Shown piece after piece: positions 9,376 through 19,977 of a stretch of DNA of 64,000 bases. How positions within the stretch are numbered: position 1 is the first letter of the stretch; the number at the start of each line of letters is the position of its first letter. Under the pieces are notes generated by a model that saw nothing but the letters and a program-made list of their open reading frames with translations, was not told the origin of the DNA and made no database searches. Both the position numbers and the translations under genes were made by a program. Where the stretch lies: contig CAZKLD010000002.1 of assembly GCA_964553745.1 (NCBI GenBank), positions 1 to 64,000 on the forward strand, given 5' to 3'. The stretch comes from STC-113 sp964553745. Lineage in GTDB: Bacteria > Patescibacteriota > Gracilibacteria > BD1-5 > UBA2023.

Positions 9376-9403
9376 AAAAAGTTCCGTTTCCGGAACTTTT
9401 TTT
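9376..9403 (+). terminator. Rho-independent terminator
   Basis: AAAAAGTTCCG / CGGAACTTTTT stem-loop with a T tail, between convergent genes; could act in both directions. Confidence 0.85.
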
Positions 9404-9420
9404 CGTATTCATAAATGGTT

Positions 9421-12400
9421 TTAAGAAATGATCTCTCTCCAGAAATCCAGATCATTTATCTTCTTCCAGGCATCCCTTATCTCATCCTTGACCCTGTCAA
9501 TATCTTCATTGGTCCAATCGATGTTCACGCAAGGATATCTTCCATCTTTCCCTTCCACAAATTCTATAGCAAGGCTGGATGCGGTATATTTTGATGAGAG
9601 ATCATTATCAAGATCGAACATTATTTTATAGAAAAGGAGTTGCCTGAAATATTTACCGTCAGAATTTGCAGTGTTTCAGAGTATCTCATTTGTAGATTTT
9701 GCCCTTCAGGTCTTATAATCCACCAGCCGAACCTCATTCTCAAAAATCTCCTCTATCTTATCTATCTTTCAGGTTAGCGGGATTCCGTCAAGAGTTATTC
9801 ATCTGGGCCTGAAATCACATTCCAGCTCAACTGGAATCTTTAGTCTGCCATTATTCATATCATGCCATCATGCGAGTCATTCAAGTCATTTCTTCTCTAG
9901 TCTTGCGAATTCCTCGGGAGTCAGGATTTCCTGTCTGAGAAGCCAGCTGAATTTGCTATGCATGAAATCGAGGTCAGAAGCCACGTTATTATTCTTGAAA
10001 TCGAGATAGAAATATTCGAGCGTCTTGTGGTAGACTTTTCAGAAGATGGTGAATTCATTGTCTTCGAAAGGATATTTGAATACGGTGTCCCTAAGGAATA
10101 ATTTCGGATTCTCTATGAATTTATTCAGGTCCGATGGCGAAAGCTTGTAGTTCTTAAGGAATTCCAAGATATAATTCTCCTCCTCCTTGTGCATGCGGTC
10201 GATACTAACCTTTCATTTAAGCTCATTGATGACTATATCCCTGATGTCCGAATCATTGATCATCTTGACATTCTCCTGCAGCTCTTGCAGGAATTGGGAT
10301 TGCAGCTTCGGCTTGTTTCAGCTTCAAGAATGGAATGAAAGTGAGAGATGCTTTCTGGCTCTGGTAATAGCCACAAAAAACAACCTCCTCTCTTCTTCGT
10401 CTCATTCTGCTCAAGATAGAGACTCCGTTATAGTTGAACCGATAACCCCATAAGGCAGCTTCAAATGCTCTATCACTCTCCTCGCTCACCAGTTCCCATG
10501 ATTGAGACCCGGCACGAACACAGCATCATATTCTAGTCATTTCGATTGATGTGCGGTCATCACATTTATTCATCATTTGCTTCAGCCTAGGGCCTGTCTC
10601 GGTAAGATAAGCGAATATTTCTGATAGTATGATATTTTCTTGAGGAAATTATCCAGAGTGAAGTCATGGTTCGATGTCGCCCAGCTTTTCACTATTTCCA
10701 AAAGTGCATATATATCTTGGATGTCGCTCCAGTTTCCTGTTCTTTCCACATAATTCACAAAATCCAATCTCTCCATGACATATTTGAAGAATGCATAGAA
10801 ATTCGAGCTTTGCATAGCCTGACAATCGAGTATCGAGTCAGTGAAGCCCTTAAATGACTCAAGAGTGCTTCTTATCGCTCATGATGAAAGATTCATTTCA
10901 AAGAGATTTCCCTGAAGTTTGTCTTCCTTATTCTCGAATAAGGCATGCATATGATCTTCATTTGTGATGAACTCAAATATCTTCAGCCTGTCTTTTTTGG
11001 TGTAATTGACGGATGAGAGCTTTCTCAAGAGCTTCAGGATATCGACTTTCGGGATGTCCCAGATTCCGCTTCTCAGAAGATCTGCAACCATTACTTCGCT
11101 TGAAAAAGGGTCTTTAATGACTCCTAGGATTTCCAGGATGAGTCTTACGAAGTTGGAATCCAGGATGTTTGAATTCAGCCTGCTCTGGACTTCATATGAG
11201 TTTGCCTGCAGCAGTCATGTGTAATCTTCGACTTCCCTGTTTGTCCTTACAATTATCGCAATCTCTTCCTGGAGGATTCATGATTTTTCCAATTCCTTTA
11301 TTTTATTCACGATGAGAGCCTTTTCTTCTATTTCGCTTGGCAGTGAATAGAATTCCGGGTCAAAATTCTCAGTCGTGTTCGAATTAAGATTTTTTTCGAG
11401 TCACTCGATATAGTTTGATATTCTTGATGAATTATGCTTTATCGATTTTGTCGCAAGATTAAGGATATTCTGAGTAGAACGATAATTCTCCTGAAGGACT
11501 ATGAATTTGGTATCTTTGTATTTCTGGGAAAAATAAAGCATATTCTCCAGATTCGCTCATTGGAAACGGTAGATACTCTGATCATCGTCTCATACGACTA
11601 GAATATTCTTATCATCAGATGCCGACAGTATGGAATCGACAATTGAATTCTGTGCATTATTCGTATCCTGATATTCGTCGACCATTATGAATTGATATTT
11701 TTCAGCATAGAACAATCTCAGGTTCTCATCGGTTTCCATCTTTCTCAAGACAAAATCTATCATATCCGCAAAATCGTAGACTCCCAGATTGTGGCATGCA
11801 GAAAGGTATTTCGAATAAATCAGGCTCAATTCCTCCAACTTGCGGATATGTTTCTCCTGCCTTTCCTTTTCATTGGCATATTTCTTGAGCTTCTGGTCTA
11901 TTCAGTCCAGGATATCAGAATATTCGAGCTTCTGGCTTATTATGATATCATCGAATCTGGCAGGAGATATTCATTCCTGTTTGAGTTTGCTCACCTTATC
12001 CTTGATTGTCCTGAGATAAAAATATTTGTCATAGTCGCTCGACAAAGCCTCATATTTTCATTCGTCGATGATATTCTCATAAAGCTCGATCTGCTCAATG
12101 TCGTCTAATGTCCGAAACGCTCTGTACTCAAGGAATTTCTCTGGAAACATCTGGATTATGTCGTTGCAGAATGAATGGATCGTGCAGACGTTCACCTTGT
12201 AGCTGTCAGATCATATGAAATCAAAAAGCCTCTTCTTGATAGCGATCACTCAGGCCTCAGTAAAAGTGGTGATCAGGATATTTCCGGCATTCACTCATGT
12301 TTCTTTTATGATGTTCGCAGTCCTGAGCGAGATTATCTGGGTCTTTCACGTTCATGGTCAAGCGATGACCATGGCAGGTCAATAGATGGTATCGACTGCT

Positions 12401-12465
12401 TGTTTCTGCTCCTTGTTCAATCTTGCGTATTCTTTTTCAAATCTGTTATTGTTTTGTCAGTCCAT
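9421..12465 (-). CDS. UvrD/Rep-type (SF1A) helicase with C-terminal PD-(D/E)XK nuclease
   Basis: 1014 residues. Walker A GPGTGKT at residues 36-42 has all three glycines encoded by UGA, the clearest single proof of the code. Walker B is VDEYQDTN near residue 265. The C-terminus carries LVDYKTGRAKST (about residue 915), the motif II-III signature of the RecB/Cas4-like PD-(D/E)XK nuclease. The layout (helicase plus nuclease in one chain) is that of AddA-like or UvrD-fused repair helicases. Likely role: DNA unwinding and resection in recombinational repair. It is monocistronic here; no AddB partner is visible. Confidence 0.93.
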
Positions 12466-12609
12466 AATATTTTTTAATAGTGAAAATTTGAAATCATTAT
12501 AATAAAAAATCCCGATATCACAAACACATACTTTTAAAATCACCCAGCTTTTTCGGGCCACCCGTTGTTAATATCTGATATTACCGATAAGATTGAATAA
12601 ATAATAATA

Positions 12610-12637
12610 TTGACAAATTTCATATATACATTATAAG
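12610..12637 (+). promoter_or_regulatory. Sigma70-like promoter
   Basis: TTGACA (12610-12615), 16-nt spacer, TATAAG (12632-12637), 32 bases before the ATG at 12670. The rest of the 12466-12609 gap is AT-rich with no gene seen. Confidence 0.65.
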
Positions 12638-12669
12638 TGTAAATATAGTTTATATTTTAACTATAATTT

Positions 12670-13176
12670 ATGTCTCAAGAAATTTTGGATTGCGATGCGC
12701 TGCTTGACGAACAAGAAAGTGAATCATTAAAGGTCAGGCAGTCGATAGAGCTAGAGGCATCGGGCCTTGCCCTATCAAAAGCAAAAATAATATACTCTAT
12801 CTTAAGGGGAGAATTCATAAGCAGTTCAAAGGATGCCAAGAGGAATGAAAAGATAAAAATAGTGACCTGAATCGATACTGACATAGTCATAAAAGACTCT
12901 CTCTGCAATGAATGATGCATAAACGCTCTTTTGGATAGCCTAAAAGGTTCTCTTGTAGAAAAGTGATATGACGTTAAGGTAAAAAAAGATATCTGAGCAA
13001 TACTCCTATATCAATCAGTGCCTATTGAAATTTCGATTCCTCAATGAAAATTAGAGTCTAGAAAAATCCCATGAAATATAAAAAGGATAGACCCCTCAAG
13101 GTTAGATGAGACTGAAAAAATTGTACAATTGCATGTTGTGAAGAAATCAGAAATCTCCGAATTGGCTGCTAGCTAA
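12670..13176 (+). CDS. Unrecognised 168-residue protein
   Basis: Frame of 168 residues with UGA glycines from residue 67 on and a TAA stop. The N-terminal 60 residues are acidic and helical, followed by a mixed alpha/beta part (KIVTGIDTDIVIKDSL, then a Cys pair in LCNEGCINALL). No signal peptide or membrane segment. It has its own promoter and is followed by a long perfect hairpin terminator, so it is monocistronic. No family recognised. Confidence 0.7.
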
Positions 13177-13187
13177 TCTTAATTCGT

Positions 13188-13228
13188 TCCTTTATTCAAA
13201 AAATTCTTTTTTGAATAAAGGATTTTTG
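13188..13228 (+). terminator. Rho-independent terminator with 16-bp perfect stem
   Basis: Perfect inverted repeat 13188-13203 / 13207-13222 around a 3-base loop (sequence TCCTTTATTCAAAAAA in the left arm), then a T run. Confidence 0.85.
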
Positions 13229-13338
13229 CAATAATCGGATATAGTCATATAATCTGAATCGATATCACACCTGATTTTTTGCTCTGGAATCAAAAATATG
13301 TTAGAATCCTTTAGTAATTAATAATAATAACAGTTAAT

Positions 13339-13839
13339 ATGGGAAAAAACATTGAAGGAAAAAAGGAAAATAAGGATTCTATCAGCGCAAAAAAAACACT
13401 GGATAAGAATACCCTAGAAGAAAGATTATCCCAAACAAAAAAATGATTCGATTACAATGTCACTCCAGATAAAAAATTCAGATTGATCTACAATTGACAC
13501 GAACTGATAGTCGATATAAAATCCGGAGAGCACCTTGTCCAGACTGCACAGATGGTTAAAGATTTCCTAGATGATTATAAAAAACATTGATTCGATAAGG
13601 AATTTCCGAAATTCTATGAAAAATCTAGCCTTGACTGATTCGGAGCTAGCCTTAATGTAGATAATAATCTGGTATTTGCAGATTACAATGTTTCACAGGG
13701 GGACTGGATTTCCAAGAAAATGTGAAGCAATCTCGATACTTCCAACGAGCATTTTGCCAAAAATGTCAGATGGAAAATGGAGTATAATACAAAAGCGTTG
13801 GCAAAATTTTTAAATGAGATAGTTAAAGAATTTCAATAA
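13339..13839 (+). CDS. Unrecognised 166-residue protein
   Basis: Very Lys-rich N-terminus (residues 1-35), then a compact part with FRLIYNGHELIVDIKSGEHL and a C-terminal KMEYNTKALAKFLNEIV helix. Glycines are partly UGA. The TAA stop overlaps the ATG of the next gene (TAATG), so translation is probably coupled to the large HEXXH protein downstream. No family recognised; a partner role for that protein is an inference from the overlap alone. Confidence 0.72.
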
Positions 13840-15884
13840 TGAAAGCACCAAGAAAAGAGCCTGATATAAAAAATAAGCCAACTCCCGCAATTAAAACTGC
13901 GGGAGTTGATAGCGTTAAGGAGTCGACAAAAAGCAAGGCTCGGGAAGTCATTCTGAATGAATATTACAAGAAGCTTGATTTATCGGTCCAACAGATTATC
14001 AGACTGAATGATATACTCTCATCCGATAGCCAGCCGAATGAAATGATATCAAAATTGGATTCATTATTCCTGAGCATTTACAAATCATCCACCTCTGAAG
14101 CCTGGGCAACTTTTGAAATGCTCAAATTGAGGAACCAGAAAAAAAGCAAAAACCCTAAAAACAAGGAAGAGTATTCCTGAGTTGAAGAATTCACAATCCA
14201 TGATTCAAACGAAGACAATGAAGTCGCTAAGCTCATCGCCTTCCATAACTGAATCCTCAGGATAAAAGAAAAGATACAAGAGATTGCATTATTCAAGAAA
14301 TTCCCGGCCCTGCTCGATAGCGATGATGTCGATGATTTTTTTGAGTGAAGGATAAAGTGAACTGAACATGAGAAAACTTTTCTGAATATTTTTTGAAGCG
14401 CAGAGGAAATTGGAAAAATCCAAAATGAACTCGCGAAATCAAAAATGAGCGAAGAGGATTTTTTCGATTTGGATGAAATTGAGCTTGAAGGAATGGAGTT
14501 CGAACCTCCGAAAATTCCTGCTGATTTTGAAAAGAAAATGGCCTATAGGAGCCTTGTATATAAACTCTCAGATTGTGAATCCCTTCGTGCTGAATATGAA
14601 AATCTGAATATAACAATCTATCTGGATGACACTGAAATGAACAGGTTCATCGGCAAGAAATGCCATTGAGCCCATTATCCTGGTACCATGCTTAATTTCA
14701 TCAGAAAATCAGCCTGAAGCGATGAAATTAAGGTTGCACTAAAACATGAAGGAATACACAATATATATCATGCCTTCGTACCAAACCCCTGAATTGCAGG
14801 AAAAGAGCTTTTTGGAAATAATTTTGATCTTCTTGAAAGACTTTTCAGACTTCAAGCTCCTGAAATTACTATCAAAGAAGGTTTCTTAAGCCTTGAGAAT
14901 AAAGTCCGCTTATTCTTCGATAGCAGCCAAGATGAAATCATAGCGAATTTCCATGACCTGAAAAATTGAAAACTCGCAACTGCACTTGCAAGCTATGTCG
15001 ATATAATAAGGGATCTGCAAGCCCGAAAAGACAAACTTTCAGTTTGAAAGAAAATCTCTCCGGAAATTGCCGAAATGCTTGCACATCTTGAAAAGACAAT
15101 AAATAGCTTGTCGGAGTATTATGGCACTTTTTACAGGAGGTTAGCAGATCTTGTATATATAGCCGAACAGGAATGATTGCAGAATGAGCTATTCTCTTGT
15201 CTTATTCTTTTCTCGCCCCTTAAATACAATAAAATCGAGAGATATTTCAAAATGAAGCTCTGAAACGACAGGTATGATTTTCATTGCACTCTGAGAACCA
15301 TAATCAAGCCCGATTATTTCATTACACCGAAAAAGAAACTCACTAACCCTGGAGATATGCTTTTATCGGCCATTTTCTGAGGAGGAGGAGTAGTCACTGA
15401 AAAGGAGTTCCAAATTGCAAAGCATGCTGATTACCTTTCGTCTAAAAAATTGAGGAAACTCAATCAGATAGGAAAACTGCCTAATTTCAAAGCTAGCACG
15501 GTTGAGATTTTTGATAAGATTCTTGAACTAGAATTGTCTGGGATATTCGAACATCACAAATACGATACTGTAGAAAAATATCTAAGATTTGAAAGGAGAA
15601 TGCTAAAATTTGTCGGCAAATTATGATTTGACCAGAAACAGCTCGTCGAAATTGAAGAGTTCATATTCGAGGAATATGATTTCTATATCTCTAAACACAA
15701 GAACAAGATACAAATGACCATAGATATGCTTGATAATCTGCCTGCGCAATATGAAGATAAATTGAAAAAGTCGATCAAAGAGACTGTTTATCTTAGCAAA
15801 TGAAAAAAGGATGCAAAATCGAAAAAGCTGATGGCAGCTCTCAAGTCACATCCCAAATCGGAAGAATGGCTTAAAGAAGATTAG
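13839..15884 (+). CDS. Large unrecognised protein with HEXXH motif
   Basis: 681 residues, soluble, no signal peptide. Residues 303-307 read HEGIH, followed three residues on by another His (HEGIHNIYH): this is the HEXXH pattern of zinc metalloproteases. It sits in a helix after a stretch ending in IKVALK. The N-terminal 110 residues are Lys/Pro-rich and low-complexity; the C-terminal 250 residues are helical with a charged, coiled-coil-like character. The start overlaps the stop of the upstream gene. Peptidase activity is only suggested by the motif: a third metal ligand is not identified and the family is unknown. Confidence 0.75.
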
Positions 15885-16069
15885 AGTATATCGTCAAGCA
15901 TATCATCCATCTCTGCACTTGCATTTTTTTGCTCTTCAGCTTCTAATTCTCTAGCTTTCTTAGAGACCTCGTCCGCCATAGCATAATTCTCCTGGAGCTT
16001 TCTGAGCTCCTTTTTTGAAATTGGCTTTTTATAGGAGTGGGCTGCAGGGGTGAAATCTCAGAATCACAT
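15881..16069 (-). CDS. Small unrecognised protein
   Basis: 62 residues, largely one charged helix (PISKKELRKLQENY onwards) ending in acidic DDMLDDIL. Start at 16069 is the only ATG after an upstream in-frame TAA; residue 2 is a UGA glycine. It overlaps the stop of the convergent HEXXH gene by 4 bases and lies 27 bases downstream of the sugar transferase, so it may ride on that transcript. Function unknown. Confidence 0.55.
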
Positions 16070-16096
16070 CTTTCAATTGATGGTTAATGATTAATT

Positions 16097-17524
16097 TTAT
16101 CTTCATTGCCTGTGTATTACTACTTTCATTGTCTTAAAAAGTATTTTCAGGTCTAGAAGGAAATTCCAATTTTCAATATAGAAGATATCGAGCTTCACTT
16201 CATCGTCAAAAGTGTTCTTATGCCTTCAGTTTGATTGAGCCATTCATGTAATTCAAGGCTTGAGCGTCAATACCCTTTTCTGATAATCCTTATATAATTC
16301 CACTTCTTCAGGCAAGTGCGGACGCGGTCATATCAGAGACATATTTCAATTGAATACATTCCACAATTGAGGCAATTCATCAATATCATATTTCCTCAGG
16401 AAAGCTCAGAGCTTGGTTATCCTTGGATCATTCTCTATCTTGAAAAGCGGACCGTCTTGACGTTCATTTTTGTCTATGAGCAGTGCCTTCTCATTTTCCG
16501 CATTCAGCTTCATTGATCTGAATTTATACATTTTGAACAATTTCCTATTTTTGCCTACTCTCAAGCTTGGATAGAATACATGGAATCAGCCCGATTCTTT
16601 TATTTCCAGATACGCTACTGCAATGAATAATGGAGAGAGGATAATGAGGCCGATTCATGAGGAGACGACATCAAAAAATCTTTTTATGACTCTTCCCCAA
16701 GGGCCCAGTCCGATACTCTTTATCTCAACTACCGGAATCTTATTTATGAATGATGTCTCAGTATTATTTTTTGTGAAGTCGAATGTATTTGCAATATATT
16801 TGTAGGAGATTCAATATATCCTGGAATACTCAAAAATCTCTTCTTTGGACTCGCTATTGAAGTCAGATGAGACAAACAGAATCTCATCGATTCATTTGCC
16901 CTCTTTGAGTCATTTTATGAAATCCTTATGATTTCATAAATATTCAAGATTCAATCATTCGACTGATTTATCGTTATAATAACCTACCAGTTCATATATT
17001 CAAGCATATCTTATGGATTCTATGACGTCTTCATACTGCGAATCTATCAAGAGTACTATTTTTGTCTTTTCGAGTTTTCAGCTTTTCAGGAGGTATTTCT
17101 GGAACCAGTCTATTATGACCCTCTCCACTATGATCCAGAATGCAGAAATGAAGAGAGTGAAGAATATCATCAATCTCGGAAGCTCAGTATGATAAAGGTA
17201 CCCGAGCGAAAGATAAAGGCATCAGATATATAGAAGAAACCAGAAAAAAGAACCTTCCATCATGCTGGAGAATTGCTTTATCCTAGAGCTTTTCATCTTC
17301 ATGTTATAAAGCCCGAGATATGCATACACAACCACGAACAAAAGAGCTCAGACAAAAGCGAATACAGTCAGGTTATAATCAGGTATGCTTTTGAACGGAA
17401 TCTGCACTCAAGGAATAAGGTCTGTAACTTTTCTCAGATCCCTTGAAATGAAGAACGAAATAAAGACGATAAAAAATTCTATCGGCAATTTGATAATTCA
17501 AAAAAGCAATTCGTGTCTCTTCAT
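16097..17524 (-). CDS. Initiating sugar transferase (polyprenyl glycosylphosphotransferase)
   Basis: 475 residues, the usual length for the WbaP/WcaJ group. Several membrane segments occupy residues about 10-120; a Rossmann-like part follows (KIVLLIDSQYEDVIESI). The bacterial sugar transferase domain starts near residue 276 (KRFFDVVSSGIGL) and holds KFRSMK, DELPQLWNVFNGNMSLIGPRP and a final GMAQSNGR / DIFYIENWNFLLDLKIL. These enzymes move a sugar phosphate from a nucleotide sugar to undecaprenyl phosphate, starting surface polysaccharide or glycan synthesis. No glycosyltransferase cluster is visible next to it, which is notable. Could supply glycan for pilin or envelope glycosylation. Confidence 0.93.
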
Positions 17525-17584
17525 CTCTAAAAAATTATTTCCATCATAATAATGCTTTTTTGAAAAAATCAATCATCAGTTAGA

Positions 17585-17835
17585 AAGATAGTCGTCAAAT
17601 ATTAAAACTTGGAGCCCAAGTGCAGGTTTGAATCAATATTTTACCTTCCCGTATCCGCAGGAATGAGGCCTGCCTGGCATTATTGATGCCGCCTAACGAA
17701 CCTTATTGGCTTTTAAGCTACATCCCTGACTTCCGAGTTATGAAACTCTCACAACAAACTTCCAATAACCAAGTTCCGCTATCTAATCTATTGCATTTTC
17801 AGCATTCCTGAATAAGATAGTCGCATATTAACAAA
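17585..17835. ncRNA. Structured non-coding region between divergent genes (unidentified)
   Basis: The 319-base gap 17525-17843 has no gene but is more GC-rich than other gaps and full of paired segments: ACTTGG/CCAAGT (17608-17621), GGCAT/ATGCC near 17676-17690, GAGTT/AACTC near 17735-17748, TTATTGG/CCAATAA, and a long-range GCTATCT/AGATAGT pair near 17777-17823. On the minus strand a GGGATGTAGCTT stretch resembles part of SRP RNA domain IV, but the conserved GGAA-capped loop is absent. It could be a divergent ncRNA on either strand or a leader of the LemA gene. No known family is assigned. Confidence 0.35.
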
Positions 17836-17843
17836 AAAAGGGG

Positions 17844-18362
17844 ATGAGCAACGTTGTCATCATAATAATGACCATTTTAGGAGTTATAGCTTTATATAAC
17901 GCCATTGTTTTATATTTTCTGAGTTCAGTCCAGAAAAAGATTCTTCATCTAGAATCAGAAATCATCGAATCCTTCTTTTCCAAAGTCAATAAGATTCCCG
18001 CTGTAGTCGAGATAATGAGGAGATATACCCGTCATCCCGATATATTCGAAGACATAATCTATCTGCATAAGATGTGAATAATCTACAACATAGAGAGTAT
18101 CTATGATCTGCTGGATCTGAATCAGAGGATCCATAGGGAATTCCAATTCCTCATGAAGCTGTCGGCAAAAATCCCAGACCTCCACAGAGACGGCAATTTC
18201 CTTTATATCAGGAATTACGTGATATTCTTCGAGAATCAGGTCGAAAGGAAAATTTGAGAGATAAACGTGCTCCTCTATACTTACAACAAATTCATAAAGA
18301 TCAAAAACATTTCCATTTTCGGATTCCTCGTGCCGATCAAGAAGAAACTGGTTATCTGATAA
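17844..18362 (+). CDS. lemA: LemA family membrane protein
   Basis: 172 residues, close to the family norm. One N-terminal membrane helix (VVIIIMTILGVIALYNAIVL) precedes a helical bundle. The recognisable LemA block is KIPDLHRDGNFLYIRN, then ENQVERKIGEINVLLYTYNKFI. Family members anchor a long antiparallel helical domain outside the membrane; their role is not well settled. A run of G (AAAGGGG) precedes the start at the right distance for a ribosome-binding site. Followed by a terminator; monocistronic. Confidence 0.85.
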
Positions 18363-18398
18363 GACTAGCCTTAGTATTGGCTACACTGAAATTCAATA

Positions 18399-18432
18399 AA
18401 AAATATCCGAGACATGTCTCGGATATTTTTTT
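18399..18432 (+). terminator. Rho-independent terminator
   Basis: AAAATATCCGAGA / TCTCGGATATTTTT stem around CATG, with a T tail. Confidence 0.92.
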
Positions 18433-18507
18433 ATATGAACCAGATAATCATTTAATCCACACTAACTTATAACTTCTAATTTCTAATTTCTAATTCCTAA
18501 CTTCTCA

Positions 18508-19965
18508 CTAAGCTTTCTCAGCCCTGCTTCAATTCTTGTCATCTACAATCTTATATCATTTTGCTTCCACTTCTTTCCTGATTTCATCTGACAATGCATA
18601 ATCCTTGGACAACTTTGCCTGATTCCTTTTTTCTATCAGATCGACTATATCTTGTGGAATATCCAGGGTTTTTTCTAAAATGGAGAAATCCATGATCGAT
18701 AATACCTGATTGAAGGTCTTAAAGACATCGACAATTGCGTTTATCTCTTTTTCATTGAAGACTTCAGCATCGATGAAAGTATTCACATACTTGATGAATT
18801 CGAATACTGTGGCAAGCGCCTCAGGGGTATTGAAATCGTCTTCGAGCTTTGAGATGTATTCCTGAATGTAGAATTGGATATTTTCACTCACTTCTTTCTT
18901 CACTTTTCAATCTGCAGGCGTATAATTCCTGATTCTTTTGAATGTCTCGTCAAAAGTCTTGAGAGTATTTGCAGCTTGCTTCAGCTTATCGAATGTGAAA
19001 TTAAAGCTGTCATCATATCTGGCTTGAAGATTCATCAGTCTGAATCATCTGTAAATCTCATCATTGGACATAATTCATGCCATCTTCTCCTCAACATCAC
19101 GAAGAGTATAGAAATTTCATTTGGATTTCGACATTTTCTTATTATCCACGAGCAGATGTCAAGCATGCATCCAATATTTTGAAAATTGTTTTCCTGTATA
19201 AGCCTCTGACTGAGCCACCTCATTCTGATGATGTGGGAACAATAGATCGATCGCTCAAATATGAATGTCGATCTGAGGTCAGAAAAACTTCAGATTGCAG
19301 GCGCTGCACTCTATATGCCAGCCTGGCCTTCACCAGATAATCTTCTGTTCTCAATTCACATCGAATGCGGCTTCCCATTTATTAGGTCAATCCTTCTTTT
19401 CGTCATAAGCTTTCCATAATACAAAATCAGCTGCCTCTTCCTTCTCATATTCATCATTATCGATTCTGACAGATGTCTTCATCCCTTTAAAATCAAGATG
19501 AGCGAGTTCTCAATATTTCTTGAATTTGGAAATAGAATAATAAATGCTTCAGTCTTCTGCCATATAAGCGTATCATTTGGCAAGGAGTCAGTTTATTATC
19601 TCAGCCATCACGTCAATAAGGTCGGAAATCCTTGAAATATTGTCCGCTTTGATAATATTGAGCTTAGACAAATCATCATAGAAGAAATCAATATATCTCT
19701 GAGTGAAGTCACGGAGGTTTTCTCAACTTTTTATCGAATCCCTGATTGTCTTATCGTCGATATCTGTAAGATTCATCGTAGTTTCTATCTTGTATCACAG
19801 GAATGATAACGTTTTTACAGCCAAATCCGAAAACAGATAAGTCCTCAGATTTCCTATGTGCGAATAATTATATGGCGTAGGTCAGCAATAATAGACCTTC
19901 ACTTTCTCTTCTTTCAAAGGCTTGAAGATTTCTTTTTTCCTTGTTAAGCTATTTGTGAGTTGCAT
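18508..19965 (-). CDS. cysS: Cysteinyl-tRNA synthetase
   Basis: 485 residues. Class I signatures: the HIGH-like YSHIGNLRTY near residue 37 and KMSKSKGN near residue 270. Zinc ligands of the CysRS active site are seen as Cys in YYCGPT, Cys in IECSAC, and HHQNE. The C-terminal helical anticodon-binding part is present. The start at 19965 lies 12 bases downstream of the PBP1A stop on the same strand, so cysS is the last gene of an LCP-PBP1A-cysS operon. Charges tRNA-Cys with cysteine. Confidence 0.97.
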
Positions 19966-19977
19966 ATTTTATTTTGA

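Noticed and set aside
17600..17640. tRNA or tmRNA T-arm (GGTTTGAATC)
   Set aside because: Flanking bases do not pair into a T stem, and no acceptor or D arm is present.
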